A stretch of DNA of 64,000 bases, taken from Runella sp. SP2. Its GTDB lineage: Bacteria; Bacteroidota; Bacteroidia; Cytophagales; Spirosomataceae. The position numbers and the translations under genes are program-made. Below, piece by piece: positions 15,154-22,618 of this stretch. Position 1 is the first letter of the stretch. Every line of letters starts with the position of its first letter. The DNA lies in contig NZ_CP031030.1 of assembly GCF_003711225.1 (NCBI RefSeq), positions 2,542,001 through 2,606,000 of the forward strand, given 5' to 3'. The notes under the pieces were generated by a model. The model had not been told where the DNA came from. It searched no databases and saw nothing but the letters and a program-made list of their open reading frames with translations.

Positions 15154-17934
15154 TTAATTTTGACCAAAAACCTTCAGTTGTCGCATCGACCACGGAACTT
15201 CATCGCTGTCTTGGGCCAAGTCTTCATTGATTTTTAGACGTAAAAACTTGGTTTTAACATTGCCCAAAGCAACTACATTTTCGCCTTCTTTTCCCTTCAA
15301 CGGTGCCAAAGATTCTTTCCAAGTTGTCCCATCAGACGATGTCTCAACGGTATAAGCCCTTGGGTAAGACTGAACCATCGGAGGTGGAGTTTGGGGAGCT
15401 TTGGGGTTGCGTTGCCAGCCTTTTTTGATACTGGCAGGTGCGACAAATTGCAGTTCGGTTAAGTTCACTTCTTTTGGAAACTCAATTTGGTACCACATTC
15501 CTTTGGTTTGACGCCCGCCCGTAGTCCAGCCTTCGTACGTAAATGCACTTTGAGGAGAGACATTTCCTCCAATGCGGGTTGATGTCGTGTGGCTTGCCGT
15601 TATTTTCCAACCTTCTTGAGGCTGTAATTCCTGCGGCACGGTTTTTATCAATTTATCGTACGGATACATTCCTTTTTGATCGGCTGTTTTAGCCCGAATA
15701 CCCGCCACTTGCTGCGGCGTCACCAACGAAGCATCGTTCGACAACCCATTTCTGATGTACGAAATGACATCTGCGACCCATTCGTCCGAATGTTCTTTCA
15801 TCGAAGTCATCATTCCTCCCGCGTAGGTTTTTCCGTCAATCGCCCCTTCCATTCCGTGCAAAACTACCCGAACGGCATACTCGGGATGCGACTGAATACG
15901 GGCTGAACCTGCCAACGCTGGAGCTATCAATTTGCCGTTTCCTGCGGGCGTTCCTTGGCCATTATTGCCATGGCATTGAGAGCACAGTTCATTGTAAATC
16001 ATGGCACCTCTATCCAAAGACGCCTGTTGCTCTTTGTTCAGTGCTCCCCCACCAAACGGCCCCATATTTCTGGATTTAGGAGGCTCAATGATTTGCGAAC
16101 CTACCAGTTTTATGCCCGCTGCATTGTTCTTTTCCATGGCGGCTTTGATACCACTTTCCATGTTTGGCAACTTCAAAAATTTGGCCGTCATCATGGCTTG
16201 AATCACCACGTTGGCGTCGGGGTCGTTGAGTAAGCTCGCGTAGGTCGTTTCTAAACTTTTTTCGCCTGCTTTATAAAGCGTTTCACTGGCACGAATGGCC
16301 TGAATACGGACGCGCGGGTTGAGGTCTTGCATCAATTTTTGCACCAAATTCACTTTCAACGCTCCCAATCCTTCCAGCGACCACAACGCATGGAATCGAG
16401 CGACGACACTCTTGCTAGTCAGGGCCATAGAAGTCAAGGCTGGTACCACCGAAAGGTCTTTTTTGAGTACGATTAACTGTTGAGCAGCATCGCGACGCCA
16501 GCCGTTGGGGTGTTCCAAATGTTTGACCAAAGCCGCCGCGTTTTCGGTAAGCATTTTTGGCGAGGCTTTATCGCGTTCTTTTCCGTCGTATGTGATGCGC
16601 CAAATTCGACCCAATCCCACCACTTTATCCAATTGGTATTGCTCAATTTTGGTACGCAGGTAGGTTCCTTTTTGTGTCCATTGTCCTTCCTGAATAATAC
16701 CGTGGTACATATCCACAATGTACATTGTTCCGTCGGGGGCAGTGGCCATGTCAACGGGGCGAAAAAGCGGGTCAGTAGAGCGTAAAAACTCCGATTTTTG
16801 GTCTTGAAATACGTTATGGAGCGTGGTCAACCCTTCCGTAACGACGGGATTGATTTGGCGAACAATTCGCGCAACGGGTTCACCATAAAAATACTGTCCT
16901 TTGATATTTTCGGGCAAACGATCGCCGCGATACACGTCATTTCCTGCCGCACCCGTCACCCGATTTAACGAGCCATCTGGTTGACGTACTTCGTCCATTC
17001 CACCCTGCATATCAGCCAGTTTGACGGGCGCTCCCCAAGGTACATCGAAGCCTTTGGCAAATTCATTGGGTACTTCAAAATTGCCATAATGAATCGGGAA
17101 CTGAAAATACGAAGGCAAGCCACTTGCTCCACCCTGAAACCATAATTTCCCGTCGTCGTCGTGCGTCACGCCCCATTGGGCGCGGTTAAAGCCCGTTTTT
17201 TCACGAATCACCCCATTGGGCGTTTCCCGCACCCGAAAAGCATTGACGGTACTGTAAAGCCAGTTGTCCATGCCATAATACATAAACGCCTGCTGGTGCT
17301 CCACATTCCCCGACCGACCGTATTTGGTGGTAAAAAGTTCTTTTTTATCGGCCTTGCCATCGCCGTTGGTATCGGTATATTTATACACATTATCGGCGTC
17401 AGACTCCATGGTGAGGATGCAGTCTTTGCCGTAGGGCAGCACAAAACGCGGAAAGATTAAATTGTCCAAAAAAGTCGTTCCTGACTCATACACGCCATCG
17501 TTGTTTTTGTCTTCCCAACGAGAAATGCGACTGGTAGGCTCTAGCTCGTTTTTTGAATCAGCGTCCAACATATAAGAACGCAGTTCCAAGACATACATAC
17601 GTCCGTTGCCATCAAAGGCAATGGCACCTGGTTGTTGGATGGCGGGTTCGGTCAAAACAGGCTCAATGCGGTAACCTGGCGGCAGTAAAAACCGACTTTG
17701 CTCCTCAGCCACACCGAGCGGTCGAACGGGGGCTTTGGGTTCTAAATCAATGCCTTTCCAATCTTCGCTTTCGGGGTCAGCCCCAGGCGGTAGCTTTACT
17801 TTGGTCAAGGTATCCGATTGATTTTCGTACACCTTTTTCAGCGATTCATTGGGGGGGATTGAAACAATGAAAGAGCAAAAAGCAAGTGCTAAACAGGCAC
17901 TTACCAAGCCTAGTTTTAACGTAGAGGTTTGCAT
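15154..17934 (-). CDS. Propeller/HEAT/cytochrome c/F5-8C multidomain protein (PVC-type heme-binding dehydrogenase-like)
   Basis: This 926-aa exported protein begins with a signal sequence. Residues ~75-470 form a soluble beta-propeller as in PQQ-dependent sugar dehydrogenase-like 'membrane-bound dehydrogenase' domains (AIAFDGNGRMYVLELRSYML, TMYIVDMYHGI). HEAT-like repeats follow (~475-610), then a c-type cytochrome (CSQCH near residue 650, with distal GGMMTSM), and a C-terminal F5/8-type discoidin-like carbohydrate-binding domain (~790-926, ending MRQLKVFGQN). Such proteins are abundant in Planctomycetes and Bacteroidota and are thought to oxidise sugars or alcohols. Co-directional with the molybdoenzyme at 13006, it could be that enzyme's electron acceptor. 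Confidence 0.85.
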   Translation of the reverse strand: MQTSTLKLGLVSACLALAFCSFIVSIPPNESLKKVYENQSDTLTKVKLPPGADPESEDWKGIDLEPKAPVRPLGVAEEQSRFLLPPGYRIEPVLTEPAIQQPGAIAFDGNGRMYVLELRSYMLDADSKNELEPTSRISRWEDKNNDGVYESGTTFLDNLIFPRFVLPYGKDCILTMESDADNVYKYTDTNGDGKADKKELFTTKYGRSGNVEHQQAFMYYGMDNWLYSTVNAFRVRETPNGVIREKTGFNRAQWGVTHDDDGKLWFQGGASGLPSYFQFPIHYGNFEVPNEFAKGFDVPWGAPVKLADMQGGMDEVRQPDGSLNRVTGAAGNDVYRGDRLPENIKGQYFYGEPVARIVRQINPVVTEGLTTLHNVFQDQKSEFLRSTDPLFRPVDMATAPDGTMYIVDMYHGIIQEGQWTQKGTYLRTKIEQYQLDKVVGLGRIWRITYDGKERDKASPKMLTENAAALVKHLEHPNGWRRDAAQQLIVLKKDLSVVPALTSMALTSKSVVARFHALWSLEGLGALKVNLVQKLMQDLNPRVRIQAIRASETLYKAGEKSLETTYASLLNDPDANVVIQAMMTAKFLKLPNMESGIKAAMEKNNAAGIKLVGSQIIEPPKSRNMGPFGGGALNKEQQASLDRGAMIYNELCSQCHGNNGQGTPAGNGKLIAPALAGSARIQSHPEYAVRVVLHGMEGAIDGKTYAGGMMTSMKEHSDEWVADVISYIRNGLSNDASLVTPQQVAGIRAKTADQKGMYPYDKLIKTVPQELQPQEGWKITASHTTSTRIGGNVSPQSAFTYEGWTTGGRQTKGMWYQIEFPKEVNLTELQFVAPASIKKGWQRNPKAPQTPPPMVQSYPRAYTVETSSDGTTWKESLAPLKGKEGENVVALGNVKTKFLRLKINEDLAQDSDEVPWSMRQLKVFGQN

Positions 17935-17987
17935 ACAACTTTGGGTTTTTCAAGTTGTACGTATAAGCCTAAATGGGTCAAAATCTA

Positions 17988-18104
17988 CTAATTAGGATAC
18001 ATACGTTGAAAGTGGATGGCTTGGTGACATGCTTCAGGCGAAACACGGCCAATTCCCGAAGCAGCTCCTGTAACGAGTGCCACTTTGTTTTCAAATCGTT
18101 TCAT
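17988..18104 (-). pseudogene. Remnant of a short-chain dehydrogenase gene
   Basis: A 38-codon frame (ATG at 18104, TAG at 17990-17988) encodes MKRFENKVALVTGAASGIG, the canonical SDR N-terminus with the TGxxxGIG cofactor loop. It then breaks into an unrelated tail ending QRMYPN. The other ~210 residues of an SDR are missing. A deletion that fused the first 19 codons to other sequence explains this best. It is divergent from the damaged Uma2 gene (24-bp gap), making this a small decayed patch. Confidence 0.7.
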
Positions 18105-18128
18105 TTATTTTTGTAAAAATTTAAAGTT

Positions 18129-18734
18129 ATGAGTGAAATTACAAGCCTTTCATAATTAGACCTTTCCTACGAAAATTATACCTATGCCGACTATCTTTCG
18201 TGGAAGTTTGAGCAGGCAGTTGAGTTAATCAAAGGCAAAATCTTCCCGATGTCGGGGCCAAGTCGTAGGCATCAAAAAATATCTTGGACGTTGACATTAA
18301 CAATTGGAACCGCATTTAGGAACCATCGTTGTGAAGCGTATGCTGCTCCTTTCGACGTTCGGCTATACGACAAACGTAAGGCTACCAAAGGAGATAAAAA
18401 TGTATACAGCGTTGTCCAACCTGATATTTGTATTATTTGTGATTTAGACAAACTCGACGATAGAGGCTGCAACGGTGCACCAGATTTGGTGATTGAAATA
18501 CTTTCGCCAGGCAATTCTTCCAAAGAAATGAAACTCAAAAAAGACCTTTACGAGGAAAATGGCGTACGAGAATACCTTATTATTAACCCCGAACACGAGA
18601 ACGCTTTCCAGTTTCACTTGACGGAAGTGGAGGTGTACAGTCCAGCTACGATTTACGTGGATGATGAGGTGTTAACAAGCGTCATTTTTCCTGATTTACA
18701 ACTCAATCTGAAGGAAGTGTTTAGTGCTTCTTAG
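18129..18734 (+). pseudogene. Uma2-family endonuclease with in-frame stop at codon 9
   Basis: From ATG 18129 the frame reads MSEITSLS, then TAA (18153-18155), then continues uninterrupted as LDLSYENYTYADYLSWKFEQ and on to 18734. The part before and after the stop matches a normal Uma2 (DUF820) N-terminus, with Q (CAA) the likely original ninth residue. The PD-(D/E)xK-like core is intact: QPDICIICD, PDLVIEILSPGN, KKDLYEENGVREYLII. No ATG, GTG or TTG occurs in frame until 18249, which would lose 40 residues. A one-base nonsense mutation is the simplest reading; reinitiation at 18249 cannot be excluded. Confidence 0.75.
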
Positions 18735-18739
18735 CCCCC

Positions 18740-19519
18740 TTAATTCCCATCGCTAATGGTTGTACCTCCGTCAACGATGATATTTTGCCCCGTTATGAAG
18801 CCCCCAGCATTAGACGCTAGCATCACCACTACCCCTGCTATCTCTTCAGGCGTCCCTACCCGTCGCAGGGGAGTCAGTGCCAAACGACGTTCCATAAACG
18901 CTTTGTTTTGCATCAACGATTGTGAAAAAGGAGTATCAATCATTCCTGGCGAAATGGCATTGGCTCGGATATTGTAGGGGCCATATTCTACGGCAATGTT
19001 TCTAACCATTTGAACCAGTGCGGCTTTCGACATTCCGTAAAGTCCAATGGATTTGTTGCCTCGAACGCTCGCAATACTTGCTAAATAAATTAATACACCA
19101 TCGCACCTTTTTACCATCGATGGGAGCAACAATTGGGTTAAATAAAGGGCATTTTGAACATTAATTTTCATAACATCCTCAAAATGTGTCGTTTCAATTG
19201 TACCCGACGAACCCACGGGCGCAACGCCTACCCCACTCACCAATACGTCAATTCGCTCGTACTTTTCAAGTACTTTTTGGGCGAGATGTTCTATTTCTTC
19301 TTTACGTGACATATCGCAGGGAAGGGCCATTGCCTCCACATTAGCCACCGACAATTCGGCCACTACTTCTTCACACGCGCCAGCATCTTTGCTCGATACA
19401 ATTACCACCGCACCTTGCGCCCCCATCGCTAATGCAATAGCCTTCCCCATACCCGAAGAAGCCCCTGTAACCAACACCACTTTGCCATCTAGCCTAAATA
19501 ACTGTTGCATCTTGCTCAT
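18740..19519 (-). CDS. SDR-family NAD(P)-dependent oxidoreductase
   Basis: This 259-aa classical SDR has the cofactor motif VTGASSGMGKA (residues ~17-27), a D-M-S base-contact region, the catalytic Ser in YLASIASVRG, the Y-x-x-x-K of YGMSKAALVQM, and a C-terminal IITGQ/VDGG stretch (FITGQNIIVDGGTTISDGN). Its substrate is probably a hydroxyl or keto group on a small molecule. The cupin gene ends 8 bases upstream, so the two form an operon. It may be the intact relative of the SDR remnant at 17988. The exact substrate is unknown. Confidence 0.88.
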   Translation of the reverse strand: MSKMQQLFRLDGKVVLVTGASSGMGKAIALAMGAQGAVVIVSSKDAGACEEVVAELSVANVEAMALPCDMSRKEEIEHLAQKVLEKYERIDVLVSGVGVAPVGSSGTIETTHFEDVMKINVQNALYLTQLLLPSMVKRCDGVLIYLASIASVRGNKSIGLYGMSKAALVQMVRNIAVEYGPYNIRANAISPGMIDTPFSQSLMQNKAFMERRLALTPLRRVGTPEEIAGVVVMLASNAGGFITGQNIIVDGGTTISDGN

Positions 19520-19527
19520 TTAGAGGG

Positions 19528-20019
19528 CTAATCATGAATCATACATTCTTCCAAAGCCATTCCATTCACTTCAAACGATTTTGCTTCAATGAGCACAAAT
19601 ACGATACGGCAAATTTGGTCATCGGAGGGATTTCTCCATTTATGAATCGTTCCACGTTGTACGATGATTCCGCCCGCTTCTACCGTTTTGAAAACGCCAT
19701 TATCAAGTTCGAGTTCTATCGAACCACTAATTACAATACCGTAGTCGATACTATTGGAACGATGAAATGGGGATGAAGCATTAGGCAACATATCCACGAT
19801 ACGAATGACCGAGCCACCATTGAGCGTCGTACCCGCATCTCGTTGACGGCCATCGGTTTCATCGTTACAGTCAGCAGGAACAGTGGCTGTTGTCCAAATA
19901 GTGGTCATAGCGGCATCCCCCGAGGGGATAACGACCGTTTCAAAGGAAGTATCAGACATAAAAATAGCCGTACCGTCATCGGTATGGCCTGTCACTATAC
20001 GTCGAATGGAATTAGTCAT
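19528..20019 (-). CDS. Cupin-domain protein
   Basis: This 163-aa protein has no signal peptide. The C-terminal two-thirds are a cupin barrel: SSPFHRSNSIDYGIVISGSI, then VEAGGIIVQRGTIHKWRNPS, with the His/Glu-type metal ligands partly altered (H-R-S-N-S-I-D-Y). Cupins of this 'G-x-V-x-Q-R-G-T-x-H-x-W' type accompany oxidoreductases in aromatic or sugar metabolism. It is translated just before the SDR gene (8-bp gap), and a -7 box lies 32 bases before its ATG. Function otherwise unknown. Confidence 0.85.
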   Translation of the reverse strand: MTNSIRRIVTGHTDDGTAIFMSDTSFETVVIPSGDAAMTTIWTTATVPADCNDETDGRQRDAGTTLNGGSVIRIVDMLPNASSPFHRSNSIDYGIVISGSIELELDNGVFKTVEAGGIIVQRGTIHKWRNPSDDQICRIVFVLIEAKSFEVNGMALEECMIHD

Positions 20020-20050
20020 ATATTTTGTAAAAAAATAAGTTAATTTCTCA

Positions 20051-20058
20051 CAAAAGTA
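20051..20058 (-). promoter_or_regulatory. -7 promoter box for the cupin-SDR operon
   Basis: On the minus strand this is TACTTTTG, matching TAnnTTTG, with a leader of about 25 nt to the ATG at 20019. The -33 region is not convincing. Confidence 0.4.
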
Positions 20059-20144
20059 TATTTCTTTCTTGGGAAGGTACTATACAAAAAACGGCAGAAT
20101 ATTGACAAAATCAGGCAATATCGCTTGCCAAATTTTGAATTTTT

Positions 20145-20180
20145 AAGCGTTGAGTAAGACTTTCTCTCTACTCAACGCTT
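20145..20180 (-). terminator. Terminator of the ThuA gene
   Basis: AAGCGTTGAGTA and its perfect complement (12-bp stem, 12-base loop) lie just past the stop at 20194. On the minus strand the stem is followed by TTAAAAATTC. Confidence 0.75.
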
Positions 20181-20193
20181 TTATCAGCGCGTA

Positions 20194-21171
20194 TTACTCC
20201 ACAAACTTACGCTGGCTCACCGCTGTTTCCGTAGGGAAATCGGCAGGAATTGGAATATCAACTTTGCCCGTTGCCGCCCACTGTGCTCCGCGCTGAAGAG
20301 AAATAATAAAGCCTACGCACTCTACCGAATAATCAACGTGCCCAAGTGGCGTGTGGAAAATGCGGCCTTTGCCTTGTTTGATGGTCATCAGCATGGGTTC
20401 GTGGCGGTCGGTGCCGCGATTGTCTTTCGGAGAAAAAGCCGTGGCCAGTACCTCCATATTTTCGGCAGGCCCACGCAAGCGGTCGTACATTTCGTCTTTG
20501 GAGTGCATCCAATTCAGCGGCATTCCCTTCGTAATGGGGTGTTTTGAATTGCGCACCGTAATCAAAAACTCCTTTTGCGCCCCGTGTGAGCCCGCCCGTC
20601 CTGGACTGGTGTCTCTCACTAACTTGCCCTCTTTGTCGTAATATACAAATGGGCCGTCTTTTTCAGTGCGGTCGCCCCAACCTCCCAAACCAATCATGCG
20701 GTTATAGGCAGGCCACATCGGAAACGAGTTATCAGCAGCATGAACCACCACTAGACCACCGCCATTATTGATGTATTTTTCAAAATCAGCTTGCGTACCG
20801 TCCGACCAAGGGGCAGCGTTCCAACCAAAATTACAGATAACGACATCGTACTTGAAAAAATCGGGATGATAGGCCGAATCCATCTTGGGTTTGGGCAACG
20901 ATTGCGTCGCAGGAAGACCTTTGATTGGGTACTTTGCTTCCAAATCTCCTCCGTTCCAAGTATAGTAGGTACGCTGTACGTCCACGGTAAATTTACCCGT
21001 TTCCTCCAAGTAACGCTTCATCATGTAGGTGATTTTAGGCCATTGTTCGTGGTTGTTTTGTCCGTCAATGATGAGTGCCTTTAACACTTTTTTTGAGGGA
21101 TTAGCGACCGAATCATGACTAGCATAGATGCCTATCACAAGCGTAAGGAGCAAAAGACTGAGTTTCTTCAT
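20194..21171 (-). CDS. Exported ThuA-domain protein
   Basis: This 325-aa protein has a signal peptide (MKKLSLLLLTLVIGIYASHD). The rest is a ThuA domain, a class-I glutamine amidotransferase-like fold: ALIIDGQNNHEQWPKITYMM, YDVVICNFGWNAAPW, GGGLVVVHAADNSFP and GRIFHTPLGH. ThuA proteins are linked to trehalose and other sugar utilisation; whether they are enzymes or sugar-binding proteins is unsettled. The protein is probably periplasmic. It stands alone, with its own terminator, opposite the DUF6958-like gene. Confidence 0.88.
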   Translation of the reverse strand: MKKLSLLLLTLVIGIYASHDSVANPSKKVLKALIIDGQNNHEQWPKITYMMKRYLEETGKFTVDVQRTYYTWNGGDLEAKYPIKGLPATQSLPKPKMDSAYHPDFFKYDVVICNFGWNAAPWSDGTQADFEKYINNGGGLVVVHAADNSFPMWPAYNRMIGLGGWGDRTEKDGPFVYYDKEGKLVRDTSPGRAGSHGAQKEFLITVRNSKHPITKGMPLNWMHSKDEMYDRLRGPAENMEVLATAFSPKDNRGTDRHEPMLMTIKQGKGRIFHTPLGHVDYSVECVGFIISLQRGAQWAATGKVDIPIPADFPTETAVSQRKFVE

Positions 21172-21267
21172 TGGTTTTTCTGGGGTTTAAAGTACATTTT
21201 ACCTTTAGGTAGGTAAAGCAAAAAATACCTGCTTCCTATCTATTGTTTTGGGATTGATTTTTGAAAC

Positions 21268-21322
21268 CCTCCCGAAAGTTTCTTTCAAACCTTCCCGAAA
21301 GTTTTAGAACTTTCGGGAAGGT
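21268..21322. repeat. Perfect 15-bp inverted repeat with a partial third copy
   Basis: ACCTTCCCGAAAGTT (21289-21303) and its exact complement (21308-21322) flank a 4-base loop, TTAG. A further copy of CCTCCCGAAAGTTTC lies at about 21268-21281. The element sits between two divergent genes (starts 21171 and 21357), so it is not a terminator of either. It may be an operator or a mobile palindromic repeat. Confidence 0.7.
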
Positions 21323-21356
21323 GATGTAATTCCCCATAAACTAATTTCCAAAACCC

Positions 21357-21653
21357 ATGAAAGAAGAAACCATTCAAACGCTTCATCCAAAAGAAGGGAA
21401 GGTCAACAAGAAAATATCATTAGAAAAATACAACTTCATCCGAAAAAACTTGCTGCAAATTTTGGAGAAAGATGAGCTTACCCACACCGAACTCATGGAA
21501 AAATTGTACGAAAAGATAAAAGATGATTTTGTGGGTGGCGTGCAATGGTACGGCGAAACAGTTAAACTTGACCTAGAAGCCAGAAGCATCATTTTCAGAA
21601 CGAAGTCAAAGCCTGAAAAATATACATTGAAAGGAGAAGAGCAAGCACAATGA
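21357..21653 (+). CDS. DUF6958-like small protein
   Basis: This 98-aa cytoplasmic protein has a basic/helical N-terminus (ETIQTLHPKEGKVNKKISLE) and a winged-helix-like body with DELTHTELMEKLYEKIKDDF and WYGETVKLDLEARSIIFRTK. The T-H-x-E-L and W-Y-x-E-T-V-K-L-D-L-E-A-R signatures match the small proteins classed as DUF6958, as I recall the family. A helix-turn-helix-like fold is possible, but no function is known. It ends just before the terminator at 21655-21684 and converges on kdgD. Confidence 0.7.
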   Translation: MKEETIQTLHPKEGKVNKKISLEKYNFIRKNLLQILEKDELTHTELMEKLYEKIKDDFVGGVQWYGETVKLDLEARSIIFRTKSKPEKYTLKGEEQAQ

Positions 21654-21654
21654 A

Positions 21655-21684
21655 AAAGAGGCGATTATCACTAATCGCCTCTTT
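21655..21684. terminator. Bidirectional terminator between convergent genes
   Basis: AAAGAGGCGATTA and its perfect 13-base complement flank a 4-base loop, with T-rich sequence on both outer sides. It serves the genes ending at 21653 (+) and 21692 (-). Confidence 0.85.
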
Positions 21685-21691
21685 TATTTTT

Positions 21692-22597
21692 CTAGCTATT
21701 GGCTTTTATAATTTGTTCAAGTTCAGCATAGTCGGCATCAGTTGGCATCGACAACGGTGGGCGAACATCGCCTGCGCTTTTACCAATTATTTTTGCCCCT
21801 GCTTTAATCAAACTGACCGCATAGCCGTTTTTCTTGCTCCGCAAACGTACCAACGGAATGTAAAAACTCTTAGTGATTTCGGCCACCGTTTCGGTATCGC
21901 CCGCGCGGAGGCTGTGGTAAAATTTATTGGCCAATTCAGGCACAAAATTGAACGCCGCCGACGAATACGTATTGACTCCAATCGACAAATAGGCTTCGGC
22001 AATAATCTCGGCCGTAGGCACTCCCCCGATGTACGACAAGCGCTTTCCGACGGTTTTGATGGTGTCGTTCAGGTCTTGCATGTTGCCCGTACCGTCCTTT
22101 AATCCTATAAAATTGGGGCAGGCATCCGCTAGTTTTTGAATGTACTGCGTTGATAAAATACCATTGCCACGGTTGTAATAAATGACGGGCAACGTGGTAT
22201 TTTGAATAATCGTTTTGGCATACTCAAACACCCCATCTTGCGGGCATTCGGTCAGGTAGGGAGGGAAAAGCAACAGTGCATTGATACCTGCTTTTTCGGC
22301 CATTTTTGCAAAGGCAATGGCTTCAGGAATGCTACGCCCCACGCTCGAAATGACGGGTACGCGTTCGGCTACAACCTTCGCCGAAAGGTTGACAATCTGC
22401 TCGTATTCTGCCGCCGAAAGCGAGAAAAACTCCCCTGTTCCCCCTGCTACAAACACCGACGAAACATCGTGGCTCACAAACCATTCGAGGCGTTCGGCGT
22501 AGGTTTCGGCGTTAAATTCTCCATTTTCGTCAAAATCAGTAATTGGAAACGAAAGAAGCCCGTCTTCGAGCGATGATTTTATTTTTGAAAGTTCCAT
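21692..22597 (-). CDS. kdgD: 5-dehydro-4-deoxyglucarate dehydratase
   Basis: This 301-aa DapA/NAL-superfamily TIM barrel has AGGTGEFFSL near residue 51, the VIYYNRGNG segment with Tyr 140/141, and the Schiff-base Lys 167 in FIGLKDGTGN. Length and the K-D-G-T-G-N signature fit KdgD (EC 4.2.1.41), which dehydrates and decarboxylates 5-dehydro-4-deoxy-D-glucarate to 2,5-dioxopentanoate. gudD lies directly upstream on the same strand (21-bp gap), and garD is nearby; both make the KdgD substrate. The downstream dehydrogenase to 2-oxoglutarate is not in the window. Confidence 0.92.
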   Translation of the reverse strand: MELSKIKSSLEDGLLSFPITDFDENGEFNAETYAERLEWFVSHDVSSVFVAGGTGEFFSLSAAEYEQIVNLSAKVVAERVPVISSVGRSIPEAIAFAKMAEKAGINALLLFPPYLTECPQDGVFEYAKTIIQNTTLPVIYYNRGNGILSTQYIQKLADACPNFIGLKDGTGNMQDLNDTIKTVGKRLSYIGGVPTAEIIAEAYLSIGVNTYSSAAFNFVPELANKFYHSLRAGDTETVAEITKSFYIPLVRLRSKKNGYAVSLIKAGAKIIGKSAGDVRPPLSMPTDADYAELEQIIKANS

Positions 22598-22618
22598 GTT
22601 TTTTTAGTGATGAGTGAT

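Noticed and set aside
21219-21250. CAAAAAATA and CTATTGTTTTG upstream of the ThuA gene, as a relative of the shared promoter
   Set aside because: The -7 box is one base too long, and the blocks are about 13 rather than 38 bases apart, so the match is only superficial.
21650-22102. Rightward open frame across the terminator into kdgD
   Set aside because: It begins in a terminator hairpin and runs antisense through the well-supported kdgD gene; it is a shadow frame.
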